DNA of 64,000 bases from positions 3,742,501-3,806,500 of the forward strand of contig CP126191.1 of NCBI GenBank assembly GCA_030272155.1, given 5' to 3'. The position numbers and the translations under genes were made by a program. This document shows positions 50,714 through 62,492 of this stretch, piece by piece (positions within the stretch are counted from its first letter, which is position 1; each line of letters starts with the position of its first letter). The notes below the pieces were generated by a model. That model was not told where the DNA came from and made no database searches. It was given only the letters and a program-made list of their open reading frames with translations. This DNA comes from Tetradesmus obliquus (Eukaryota > Chlorophyta > Chlorophyceae > Sphaeropleales > Scenedesmaceae).

Positions 50714-53700
50714 AGGTTGCTGTTCATCCTGGGGCAGCTGTGCAAGCATGGTGCTGCCGTGTTGGATGCCGCAGCAGAAGCAACGCCAGGCATGGTCAGC
50801 TGTGCAGAGTGCCTGGAGCTGTGTGTCGCGTGAGTAGCTGCAGCACAACACTGCATAGAACGGCAGAGCGCAACAGCATGATGACATCCATCCCACTCAC
50901 CTCGTGCAGTAGCTCCTCGTGGCACATGCATAACCTGGGTGCGTGTTGAACACATTTGCACAAGCTGCAGAAGCATCTTGATAGCTTGCTAAAATCACAT
51001 TGACATGTGTTGCTGCCCTTGCCGCAATGCGCTTCTTACCATTGCTTCTGCTGCAGGCTTTGGTACCGCCCCGACATGCCCAACTCGCCTGTCGGGCAGC
51101 GCATCCGGGATGCGTCACTGCAGGCCATGGGCCAGATCGTCATAGGCAAGCCGGCGCTGATGCTGCAGCCGCTGCAGCTGCACCTGCTGTCAGATCAGCA
51201 CGACGCAGCGGCAGACGCTGCAGCAGCCAACAGGGTCAGCGACAGGGGGAGCCCTAACCACTCTGGCGGAGAGGAAGTAGCACCAGCAGCGGCAGATGCG
51301 GCTGAGCAGCAGCGGCTGCCTGGCGTTGCGCGCTGCGCTGCAGAGGTGTATGTGGCTGCCCTGGCTGGCAGCCACTCTGTGGGCATCAAGACGCGCGTGC
51401 TGACAAACCTGGTGGAGCTGCTTCGGTGAGCTAGCTTTAGTACGCCTGCTGCGTGTACGCCTGCTGCGTGCCGGCGGGGTTCATGCACCACAGGGGTTGT
51501 GTGTTTGGGTTGACGGCCCAATGTATGGGTCGCCCTGATGTCACCGTTAGGCTGGTTTCAGGGCTTGCAACTTCTGGCATCTAGCACCTGGGCTTTTTAC
51601 AGGCGATCCAGCACTCACGCTTGCTCACATCTTGTTTGCAACAGTCGATGTGACATGTGTATCTTGCTGTGCGGTGCTTTCTGCTGCTGCTGCTGCTGCT
51701 GCCCTGCAGGAGTGAGGAGGCTGCGCTGGAGACACGCCAGGCAGAGGATGTGGCAGCCAGCAGCTCCGCGCGTCTGGCCAGCACTAAGTCCATTGAGGCG
51801 AGGGCCCCACTGGCTAGGGTCAACGGCCAAACAGACACAGCGCTGGGCACCAGCATCGTGCAGCGCGTGTGGAAGGATGTGGTGCGGCTGGCAACAGCCA
51901 CAGGCGCAGCTGGCAGCGGCAGTGCGGCATGTGCCACGCCTGGCGGCGGCGCGCAGGCTGCTGCAGACGCTGCAGTGATGCGGCGCAGGGCGCTGGATGT
52001 GATCGAGGTGGGTGGGCAGAGAACATGTGTTGTGGTTCAGAAGCGTTAGCAGGTAGCTTGTTGTGCTGTGCCTATCAGCCAGGTGACAGCTGCCAAAGGG
52101 CTGAGTGGGTCCGCAATCTGGGGGGCACGCTAGGTTGCATTTATTGCGAATATGGATGTATCTGGCGTAAAACTGATGCAACTCACACCTTCTGTTGACC
52201 TGCTGATGCATCAAGTCCCTTGTTTGCTGCCCTGCTGCTGTTGCTGCTGCTACACACCGTGCCCAGGTGGTGCTGCGCTGCGGCCTGATGGGGCCGTGGG
52301 ATGCTGGCGCCCCTCTGGTGGCACAGCTGACCGATGATGTGCCAGAGACGCGCGCCGCAGCACTCAAGGTGAGCGGCAGCAGTGGCAGCAGCAGCAACAG
52401 CAGGCTGCGCGAGGCAAAGTTAACCCGCCATGCATGCTGGCAGTACACCTCGCAAATGTCCGCAGGACACAGCACGCAAAAGCAATGGCGGCAGCCTCCA
52501 CACTATATCACAGGCACAGCTGCTGCTGATCTGCTGGCTTGCACTATATTAAATAATTCACCCTGTGGCTCCTGCTTGCCCTGATGCACGCCCCCACAGG
52601 TGCTGCAGATGGCCTGCCAGAAGTATAACGAGTACATCACCAACCTGCTGGCACCTGGCGTGGCTGCTGCCTACCACTTCCAGCGTGGGCTGTGGAATGC
52701 AAAGCACTGCGGCCAGCCCCTGCCAAGAAGTGAGCAAGCACTTGTGTCAGCATAGTGTTGACCGGGGCATGCTCAGGCGTTGTGCGCATGAGCACTCCAT
52801 ACTGCAGGTTGGATGCGTGTCTGCATGGTGTTACTAGCTAGTGCTCTGGCTATAGCCAGAATGCATGTGCTTTACGAACCAACCCATCCAGTGTTATCTT
52901 ACCACTCCACCATCCTAAACCCAAAGTGCCTGCTGCTACCGCACTCCACCCTGCAGGCCCCAGGCCGGAGGTGCTGGAGGGCCTGGCCTCCATGTACCAG
53001 CTGCTGGTGGCAGCAGAGTACAAGGACGCAAAAACTCGAGCACGCTTCCTAAGCAACCTGCTGAAGCCCTTTGCGCCAGCCTGCAGCCTGGCAGACGCAG
53101 AGGCAGCAGCACGCGAGGACTGCCACAAGCTGGCTTTCCTGGTCAACGTTGCGGCAGCGCTGCCGTTCCGGCGCGCGGACGAGCCGCTGCTGTTGATTCA
53201 TGCAGTGAACGGGCATGTCAGCAGGCAGGCGCAGGAGGTGCTGGACTGCCTGCGGCGGCAGCTGTCTGCGCGGGGGCTGCGGGCGAAGATGGGACTAGAA
53301 GATGATGCAGACGATGATGCAGATGCAGCAACAGCAGCAGCAGGAGGGGATGCGCAGGCAGTTGCAGCAGCAGGGGATGAGCAGGCAGCTGTGGCAGCTG
53401 CTCAGAAGAAGCAGCGGCGGCTGCAGCCGCCGTTCCCTGTGGAGCTGCTGGCGCCGCTGAAGGCGTCGCTGTGCCTGTCGATGCTGCTGGTGCTGAAGCA
53501 GTACCTGATGGCAGCATACAGTTTGTCGGACGAGCGTGTTGCTGGCTTTGAGCTCAAGGGGGCCAAGTACCAAGGCGAGGCTAAGGCGCTGGCCAGCAGG
53601 GACAAGCGGCTGCCTGAGTTCAGCCTGGGCGTGGTCAATTTACGGGCGCTGGGGGATGCCACAGGGGAGCTGCTGGTGGAGGCGTTCAAGACCTTCCGGG

Positions 53701-54355
53701 GGCTGCTGGACAATGACGCAGCAAACTACAGGTGGGGAGTGCAGAAGCAGCAGGTGGCCAGCAAGGTGTGTTGCTTGTTTTTGCGTGGCAAGGGCTCGGT
53801 CTGTGCATCAGATGGCCGTATGTGCGCTCTGAAGGCGAGGTGGAGTGTGGTGGTGTGCCTGCGGCAGCTGCTCTTGCCTCCCTCAACTGTGATACGCTGC
53901 GTTCTGCAACAGTTCAAGTTGATGAAATAACTGTCGCCATTTGGTTTGTGCTATCTAACCACATGTCTGTACAATGCTGGCTGCTCTGCAGGGAGGTGTC
54001 TGTGCTGGCAGCGCTGGAGGAGCATGAGGATGATGAGGCAGCAGCAGCAGCAGGTGGCGCGGCAGCAGCAGCAGCGCACCACGCAGGCGATGCCAGCCAT
54101 GCAGGGCTAGTGGTGTACACTGTGGACAAGAAAGCAGCCAAGGCGCGCACAGCGAAGGGCAGCGCAGGCCGCGGCGCAGCTAGCACAGGTGGCAAGCGCG
54201 GCGGCAGGGGTGGCAGCACTGGAGGGAGAGGCCGCGGCAGGGGCGGCAGCACTGGCAGGGGCAAGGGGCGCAAGCGCCGCAAGGGTAGCGACAGTGACAC
54301 GGAGGATGAGAGTGACGAGGAATGGGGCGCGGCGCCTAAAAAAGAGCTGTTCTAG
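42702..54355 (+). CDS. SCC2: Cohesin-loading factor SCC2 / NIPBL / Nipped-B
   Basis: Twenty-seven exons (first 42702-42895, last 53992-54355) join to a 1934-aa open frame. SCC2 with SCC4/MAU2 loads cohesin onto chromosomes. Family marks: MEELVTATVQLAKSQLQ, like the MEEVIERIVQFTKFQLQ region (exon 6); MLPEWPVATILLRRFLK (exon 12); VRTKVFKCLGCVVEAE followed by DDDSVAVREATLELLAKLI (exon 15); VSVRKRAIRSLWDCC (exon 16); and LWYRPDMPN (exon 22). These are HEAT repeats of the hook. Residues 1-300 are Gln/Ala-rich and poorly conserved. Exon 26 carries an acidic Asp/Ala/Gln insert. The C-terminus is unusual: an Arg/Gly-rich tail (GGRGRGRGG), then KRRKGSDSDTEDESDEEWG. The ATG is the first in frame after the divergent promoter. 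Confidence 0.88.
45868..46165 (+). repeat. Minisatellite in SCC2 intron 10
   Basis: About a dozen copies of a roughly 21-base unit (CTCCTGCAAGCCATCGTNCNG) with linkers such as CTGCTCCCATGTTCCG that make a longer higher-order unit. It fills most of the 412-base intron between exons 45611-45804 and 46217-46397. Confidence 0.88.
50682..50714. repeat. (CTG)n run at the exon 21 acceptor of SCC2
   Basis: About eleven CTG units run directly into the CTGCAG acceptor of exon 21 (50716), so the microsatellite itself serves as the tract before the splice site. Confidence 0.85.
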
Positions 54356-55172
54356 AGCAAGTGCTGGTGGGGTTTTGACATTCCATGTGTTGCTACCGGC
54401 TATGTTTGACTGTGTTTCAGGCGACGTTCAGCTCTCGTGCCGGCATCTACAACATGGCTCTTGCTGTGCCGTATCATGTGGTCGCGCTGCGTGATATGCT
54501 GCAGTGCATGACGTCGCAGGTTATGAATGACAATCACTTGCTTCAAAAGTGCGTCCTGCATTTGATGGTGCAGCAGCGTGTAGGTGAGTGTGCTTGTTGG
54601 TGCATGCGACCCCTACGTCTGACTGCAAGGCAGTATTTGCATCTGCTTGCTTGACTGGCAAGATCAGTGTGTGGCACTGGTGGCTTGTGGCTGATTGAAA
54701 ATCTGGCATCATCTCTTGAGGTGTCATCGATGGTAGCTGGTGCTCGCTGTCCCTCGAGCCGTGCATGGGGTTGGGCTGGAGGGCTTGCTGTTCATTCTCA
54801 TCACATCGTCATCAGTACTTGGGTCCTTGGGTATTCGGTGTGCTTTAGGACCAGTGACTGCGTCTAGCTGTCGTCAGGTGTGACAGCATGCTGTACTTGC
54901 GCAAGTACATATGCACGACCTCGGCCTGGTCGGCTACAGGTTCTGCAGGGGGTGAAGTGCGCGCATCCCCGCGTCAACTGCAGTGCGAGCGCCCCTTGCG
55001 TCGGGTGCGCTGCGTTAGGGTCGAACATGTCGGGAGCACGTAGGTGACAAGTCACGCAGTCACGCCTCCCTTCACTGCTGGCTTGAGGCAATCATTCAGA
55101 TCTGACTATACTAGTTTTATAAATACAATACCTCACAAGCCGAAGCCCCTTGCAGTGTAATCAGACAGATCA
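54356..55172. other. SCC2 3' region and upstream region of the Cys-rich gene
   Basis: No complete gene is seen. An exon-like open segment (54421-54582) has an acceptor TTTCAG and a donor GTGAGTG but no partner exon I can link. It may be a spliced 3' UTR piece of SCC2 or part of an unrecognised small gene. The first TGTAA after the SCC2 stop is only at about 55156. Confidence 0.4.
55118..55125 (+). promoter_or_regulatory. TATA box of the secreted Cys-rich protein gene
   Basis: TATAAATA, 48 bases before the ATG at 55173, predicts a start about 20-25 bases upstream of the ATG. It is the best TATA match I found in the window. Confidence 0.6.
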
Positions 55173-55978
55173 ATGATGTCGTGCAAGCTGCTGGTCTGCA
55201 TGGGCGCAGCCATGCTGCTGGTCACGGTGTGTGCTGTTCCTGCAGCTGGAAAGAACACCGCGAGGTGAGCGGGCGGATCTGGGCTGCAGCACCTGCGCAT
55301 CGGTCTTCACACAGCGTGGTTGCTGGAAGCTGAATTATTTTACATTTGCATATATTGATCTTTGACAACAATTGCAGCGTCGCTGCTCGGCAAGTCGGTG
55401 TCTTCCGGAACGGTTGATCTGGCCAGCGACCTGCAGCTGCACCTGCCCGCACGTTGCACATGCTTACCCATCCCGCGATGAGGGGTCGCTGCACTATCTT
55501 TACACTCATAGCATCATACTGATTGCATATGTGCTGCACGACGGCCTGCGCTGTCGCCTTGCTTTCGTTGTGCAGGAGGACCTTGCTGGCATCTGCACCA
55601 GCAGCATCTAAGGTGCCAGCCCCTGCTGCCAAGGCTGCAGCAACCCCCAAAGCTGCAGGCCCCGCCATCCCCGCAGGCTTTGCGAAGATCACATGCGACC
55701 CAACACCCATCCCAGGCAAGCCTTACCAAATCAACTCCTCAGGCAAAGTATGCGGCGTGTGGTATGATGCAATTGCCTGCCAGCAGGTGGATGGCGGCAG
55801 TACATTCACCGGCTCCCCTGACGTGTGCTGCGCCCCCAAGGCAACCAAGGGCGACGACTGGCCCAACTTTGGCAACTGCATTGCGCTGAAAAGCCCTTCC
55901 AAGACGCCAGTGAAGTGTGCAGACACTGGCGCCTGGACGCAGAAGGTGTGCTGCGTCAAGCAGGTCTGCAAGGCCTGA
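55173..55978 (+). CDS. Small secreted cysteine-rich protein, two exons
   Basis: Exons 55173-55264 and 55576-55978 join in frame (AG|G) to 164 aa. Residues 1-23 are a clear signal peptide (CMGAAMLLVTVCAVPAAG). An Ala/Pro/Lys linker follows (about 35-65), then a compact domain with ten cysteines including two CC pairs (VCCAPK and KVCCVKQVC), Gly/Ser-rich turns and a GVWYDAIACQQ segment. The spacing is C..C..C..CC..C..C..CC..C, superficially like hydrophobins but not the same order. I do not recognise the family. The nearby TATA box suggests regulated or high expression. It should be an extracellular or wall protein. Confidence 0.72.
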
Positions 55979-57949
55979 GCAGAGCTTTCCCGAATTCAGG
56001 GCTGTTTGGTTGGCCTGTCTGTCAGGCAGCTGGCCTCGCACTGTGGCTAGTGGTGATCAGCATATGCACAGATAGTAGTAGCGTCCCAGCACACCGCACT
56101 TGGTACAGGTAGCAATCTTTGCGTGTAGTTCTCCCGCAAACTGCAATCGCACAGATGTGCCAGCAATGTATGTAGCTCATATTTTGCCACTGCGCTCTAT
56201 GCGTGGCTCCAGGATATAGAGGTGTTAATGAGCATGGCAAGCAGCACTGCCTAGCCTGTGCTGCTGCACCTCCGCCCGTTTTTTCATGCACTCTCACCAG
56301 CGCTGCCCGCAGCACAAGTCTCACCACACCTGATGCCGCACGCAGCAGGCACACCACAGTGCGCTGCCAACAGATACACATACGCATGAAGTAGGCTGAG
56401 CTGCACGCTGTCCTTGCACTATGGATATGATTGCAGTTCAGCAAGCATGTGCTGTTGCACGTGTCGCCGGTTCTGGTAGTAGTAGAGTTGATAGCACAGC
56501 GGAACACATACATATGTTGCTGCAGAAAGGCAATACAGCTGCTGCCAGCCAGGTTAGGAATCGCAAACTTGGAGGCATCGGCTGTTGCATGCATGTCCAT
56601 CTTCTGTTTATGTGTATCAACATGCATGCTGTTACCAGCAGCATGCCATGCACCAGGGTAGCTATACAATGAAGTTCGAATCATTCGTGCTGAATTCATG
56701 AAGTTGGCTGATGGCGTGGTGGTTCAGGCCACAGGATGTTGGTGTGGCTGATGCAACATGTTGTTGAGGTGATTAGATCAGATATCTGGATTTGCAGAAA
56801 CTCAAGGTGGCCAGGAGTACACACGCATTTGTTCACACCCGGGGCCATGGTGCGTGGCCGCCGTTTGCATGTCCTGGATGGAACTGAACATGGGCTACGC
56901 TTTCCAGGATCTGATACATTACTACATTGGAGACTATAATGCTGTAGTTGGGCCACATGGCACCGTTGTTCTGGCAGGCTTCACGGTCTTACTTGGTTTT
57001 TGAAAAGCAGATGACAACGTTGCTGCTGGGTGCACCCTCGACAGCAAGGTATTGACACTGGTGTTTGGGTGCTTTGGTGACTGTAAATGTTGCCATGAAT
57101 GCACGTTATGGCGCAACAGGGCTCGCACTTGAGCAGCTACAAAAAGCTAACAATTCACGAGTTGGTGCTGCACATGCCAATCTGAGGTTCAGCAGCCATG
57201 GTGGCCTTTCGGGGGACCACTTCTTGCCATGTGAGTACGCATTATGTTGCATCATGCTTATGCTTGTAACGAATGCAATCGGCAACTTTCTTTATATGGT
57301 GCAAGGCCGTCACCGACCTCGACTCGAGCCAAACACTGTTGCCGGCAAGTGCGTTTTGGCGGGAGACAGGCTTGCGTCCGTGAACTCCGACTTTCCAAGA
57401 TGATCTTGTACAGTAGCAGTGTAGTGTGCGAGATCATTCACGATTCTTTCACGTCGATTTATCCATGGGATGGCAAGCCCTGCGACATGATAATGTGTGC
57501 TGGGCATGGCTGCTGCTCAGCACGTCAGCCCTGGAAAAGTATTCATCCAGGTACTAACCCAACCCTGAGAACCGCCGGTAGGTGATCAGGCAGCCGTACA
57601 CCGCTCTGCTGCAGCCACAGAAAGAGAATTACGCAGAAACGCTGCCGCCACACATGGGCGTACTTCAACCTGCCCATACACAGAGTACGTGCAACTCCAA
57701 GTTGCAAGAAATAAAAGGAATCCACTTTTCCCATGGCCGCACCAGTTGCAACACCGCGTGCTGCTGCGACAGCAAACACAAACACACTGGCGCGTGAGAG
57801 TCCGCACAGCACCGGTCACCAACTTGGCGAGACGTAAAACCTCTCGCACCATGCAGCAACACTGACTCACACCTCACCACCGTTCTGACAAAATGATACT
57901 TATCAGTGCTGCAAGATGGCATATGCAAACACGCGTCGATGATATCAGA
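55979..57949. other. Gene-poor region, 2 kb
   Basis: Nothing I can call as a gene. Exon-like fragments occur at about 56820-56935 and about 57070-57230 (the latter ends in a donor GTGAGTA), but no set joins into a frame with a start and stop. The flanks should contain the 3' UTRs of the Cys-rich gene and of the convergent SPOC-domain gene. Confidence 0.45.
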
Positions 57950-58476
57950 TCAGTACCGCGGCCCGCTGTGCCGCATCATAGGCCGCGGCGCACCCCCGCC
58001 ACGGCCCCTTGGTGGCCCCCTGTGGTGCTGCTGCGGCGGCGGCGGCCCAGGAGGCCCCCCAAAGTCAGGCGGCGGCGGCATACCCTCAAAACCACCGTGG
58101 CCATACCCTGGCGGCGGCGGCTGCCCGTGCGGATCACCCCCTGCTGCTGCTGCATACGGGTCGAACGGTGGCGGCGGATGGCCGTAGGGATGCTGCGGCG
58201 GCATCGGCGGCAGCGGCATATGGCCGGGCGGGAAGCCTAGCGGTGGCGGGGGACCTTGCGGCATGCCGGGTGGGCCTGGCATTGCAGCGCCGCCTGCCAC
58301 TGGTATGAGTGCGCCTGTTGCGAGATCCTGAGTCATGAAGACAGCGCCTTCAGGGATGCCGATGGTGCCTGGCGCAGGCACAGCAGCACCTGGAGGCAGG
58401 ATGATGACAGGTGCGCCGCCTGCAGAGCCAGGCACAGCTGGGGCTGGGGCGCCAGGAGGGCCCAGCAGTGGGTCTG

Positions 58477-58508
<32 letters not shown>

Positions 58509-61500
58509 TGCTGCTGGCGCAGGTCGAAGACGAGCTGCTCAGGGCCTGGCGGGCCTGGCGGCTGCAGCGACCGGAAGTCTACTGTGTACTGCTGCTGCTG
58601 CTGCTGGCTGTCAGGCATGCCTGGTGGCGGCTGCAGGCCCTGCTGCTGCTGCAGTGCTGCCAGCAGCCCTGCGGGTGCGCCGCCGCTTGCAGGGCCCTGC
58701 GCAGGGCTATACACCCCAGCTGCTGCTGCTGGTGCTGGTGGTGGCGGCGGTGGCCCTACACTGCCTGGCAGCTGCTGCAGCTGCAGCTGATCGCCGCTGC
58801 TTGGCGCCATACCTGCTCCCAGGTTGTGCCAGGGTGGCAGGCCACCAGCTGCTGAGCCAGGTCCACTGCCAGCTGCTGCTGCTGCTGCTGCTGCTTCACT
58901 GCCAGGGCCGCCGGCAGCTGCTGCTGCTGCGCCAGGTGGCATCGCACCAGCTGGTAGGCCAAGTGCAGCAGCAAGTGCTGACAGGGAGCCCAGGTCAAGG
59001 CCAGGTAGTGGTGCAGCACCAGCACCTCCGCTTACAGGAGCCCCTGCAGCAGCTTGACCCTGATCCAGCAGCTGCCCTGCTGCTGCTGCTGCTGCACTGT
59101 CAGGTGGTGGTGGCGGCGGGCCAGGGACTTGCTGCTGCTGCTGCTGCTGCTGCTGCACTCCTGCTGCTGCTGCCGCTGCCGCCAGTGCTGCTCTCCTCCG
59201 CGGGTCCAGCCGCGCACCATCACCCGGCCCTGGCAGCGCTGCTTGCTGCGGCACCAGCTGCTGCTGCTGCTGCTGCGGCATTGCTGGAGGCGGCATGCCT
59301 GGCATCGGCTGCAGCTGCAGCAGCGGCGCCTGCTGCGCCTGCGGCATCAGCATCTGGGCCGGCGGCAGCTGCTGCTGCTGCTGGTCTGCGGCTGCGGCTG
59401 CTGCTGCAGGGGTGTGTGCTGGTGGTGCGTAGTCCTTGCGGTGCACGATGAGCAGCAGGAACTCGTTGCTGGCGATATCGCGGGGCACCAGGTGCTGCTG
59501 GTGCCCTGGTGCCACCAGGATGGCCGTCTTGAGCAGGCGCGAGACAAACTCTGCGGCAGGCAGCAGGCGGCACAGCATGCAGCAGACATTAACAGAAGGG
59601 TCGCGTGCACGACGTTTGCGATGCATCACAGCCAGTCGCTGCACAACTTAATGTCACAGCAAGACACTGGCTGTAGAGCCAGCCAGCTGCTGAGCTCCTG
59701 TGCTGTGTCATGCTGTGCTGTGGCATCTAGCGCCTACGTACTTCGTTGCTCCCGTCCACCCTCAGCAGCTGCCACATGCTCACACACGCATTCGTCCTCC
59801 GGGCACACTGATTGCAGCCTGCTATGCATCCACACTGCGACGCACCACACCACTCACCACTGCGTGCCACCAGGTATCCCTCCACCTCCTTCGCCAGGCC
59901 CAGCTTGCCGATCCTCCCCTTGCTGCTGTATCCGCGCAGCAGCTCGTGCATATACGCTGCATCCATCGGCGCTGCCCCAGGCGCCACACCCACCACACCC
60001 AAACTGATGGTGCGGCTGCGGCTCTTGCGCAGCTCCTCTGCAAATGCAGCAAATTTGTCAAGCGCCACGCGCCCGATGACCTCAACAGCAGAGCCGGGAG
60101 CTGCGAGCATGCACCCCACATCACTCATGCCACCCACGTGCCGAACATCAGCTGCAAAAGAGCCTCCTCCGGAGCCAGGGACGCAAAAAGTGCCATTCCA
60201 CACTGCATCGCCGGGAGCAGGCCCCGGCCCGGCGCGCCTGTCGCGTGCTGCAACCACAGGCAGCAGGTCAGGGAGCGCAGGGTCGACTGGGGGTGCGGCG
60301 GCAGCAGCAGCTGCCAAGGCGGCTGCACTGCTGACGTTTGCTGCTGCTGCTGCTGGTGTGGGGAGGCCTGCGCCGCTCTCTGTTGGATCGTACGGTTGAT
60401 CTTCGTCATCATCGTCATCAGGGTTGTACGGCGCTTCATCTGCAGCGCCAGGCGCTGCGCCTTCTGCTGCTTGCTGCTTTGCTGCTGCTGCTGCCTGCTG
60501 CTGCTGCTGCTCTGTCGGCACTGCTTTGAGGGCCTCACTCTTTACTGCTGCCCAGTCAAAGCCTGCAAAGAAGCCTCCAGTGGTCTTGCTGGTCACTGAG
60601 CCAAGCTGCTGCAGGGCGCCGGATCCTGAGCCTGCACCAGCCACACTGCCAGCTGGCAAGGCAAGGCTGCTGCTGGCAGTAGGTGTGGCAGCACCACCAC
60701 CAGCAGCAGCCCTCGCTGCTGCTGCTGCTGCTGCTGCTGACGGCCCAGCCAGGCTCGATAGCTGCTCGCTGCGCTGCTGCTGCAGCAGATCGTGCGTGTC
60801 ACCCGTGCGTGCTGCTACCCCTGCTGCTGCTGCTGCCCTGCCGGGCCTTTCTGGCTCATCTATCTCCATGTCTTCGCCATCATCTGAGGCTGGGTGCATT
60901 GGGGTGCCGCCATCACCTGCTGCTGCTGCATCATCATCGTCGCCACTAGCAGCACCTGCTGAGCTTGTCTGCTGCTGCTCCCGGCTGCCAGATACTGCAG
61001 CACCGCCAGACTCACTCTGCCGCGCCTCACCCTGCTGCTGCTGCTGCTGCTGCTGTTCCTTGCCGGCTGCTGCTGCTGCTGCTGCTGGATTGTCGGGTTC
61101 TGGGGTGGTTTTGCGCTTGCTGCTGTCGTCAGCAAGCGTGCCCATGAGAGCCAGCTGCGTCTGGCGCAGCCGGTCATCACGGGTGGCCCAGGCAGCAGCG
61201 GTGGAGAACTGCAGGCAGCGCAGGTGCAGCACCAAGACACAAGGTATAAGGCACAAGGCAGCCAGAGCAGGTGCATGACGTGACAGGTCTACATCACGGT
61301 CTTCTAAACCAATGGAGTAGGGCATGCAAGCTGCCAGCACCGTCGTTCTGCTGCGCTGAACTCGTCGACCGAAGCAAGCATGCGCGCATCCACACTGCTG
61401 TGCCAGCAGCTGCAGCCACCGATCAGCTCCTGTGCCCACCTTTTGTGAAACTATGCATGAACGTATTTACAGGAGCACAATGCAACGTAAGCCCACCTTT

Positions 61501-62453
61501 GCTGCTGTGTCCCCGTCCAGCTCGATTAAACTGTCGACGCTGCACACATGCATGCATCCACACTGCTGCGACGGCAGCTACAGGCAACAATCTAAACCTT
61601 AACCCCTTCCCCCACCTTTGCTGCCGTGTCCACGTCCAGCTCTATGGCCTTGTTGTGCTCCTCCTCCACCTTGCGCCGCCACGCCGCCAGGTCCTTGTTG
61701 GCCAGGTCACCCGCTGACATGCGCACCAGCGCCCCCGGGCTGATCTTGGAAGTGACCACAGCCTGGCGCAGCTCGGGGTTGGTGTCATCACGTAGGTTAA
61801 AGGCCAGGCTGCGCAGCTTGGCCTTGTACTCGGCGTTGATGGAGCCTGCAAGGAGAGGACAGCAGCAGGGGTTGTGCAGGTGAGTATGTGATTGCTGAAG
61901 CAGGTTGAAGGCCAGGCTGCGCTGTTGTGTGTTGTGTATACAAGGTGCGCAGCTTGGCCTTGTAATCGGCGTTGATGGAGCCTGCAGCAGGAGTGAGGGC
62001 AGCAGAGATGTTGAGCATGCAGAGTGATTGAAGTTTGTGGCTGGATCGCACAAGGAAGAGGGGTCAGAATAGCACAGAGGTGTGCACATTTATCTCCTTG
62101 TGTCCAATGCAGAGCAGCAGCAAGCGCGCAGCATCCCTCCACTCACCGCACAGGTTGAAGAGCTGCTGCTCAATGGTGGTCGCCAGCTGCTGCGCATCAG
62201 GCAGCTGCAGCTCAGGCACTGCTGCAGCAGCCTGCTGCTGCTGCTGCTGCCCTGCTGCCGCTCCAGCATCAGCTGCTGCTGCAGCCTCGTCAGCAGGAAC
62301 GGCAGCAGCGGGAGCTTCTGCTGCTCCCGCTGCTGCAGCTTCCGCTGCTGCGGGCTCAGCTGGCTGCTGCTGCTGCTGCTCCTGCAGCCCAGCCTCTGCT
62401 TGCTGCTCGGCCGCTGCTTGCTCTGGCTGCTGCTGCTGCTGCTCCACGCCTGG

Positions 62454-62492
<39 letters not shown>

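Noticed and set aside
56022-56699. 225-aa minus-strand frame between the Cys-rich and SPOC-domain genes
   Set aside because: No motif, no splice context, cysteine-rich translation typical of random sequence here.
57065-57403. Exon-like frame ending in GTGAGTA near 57230
   Set aside because: Could be a real exon, but I found neither a start nor a downstream partner, so no gene is called.
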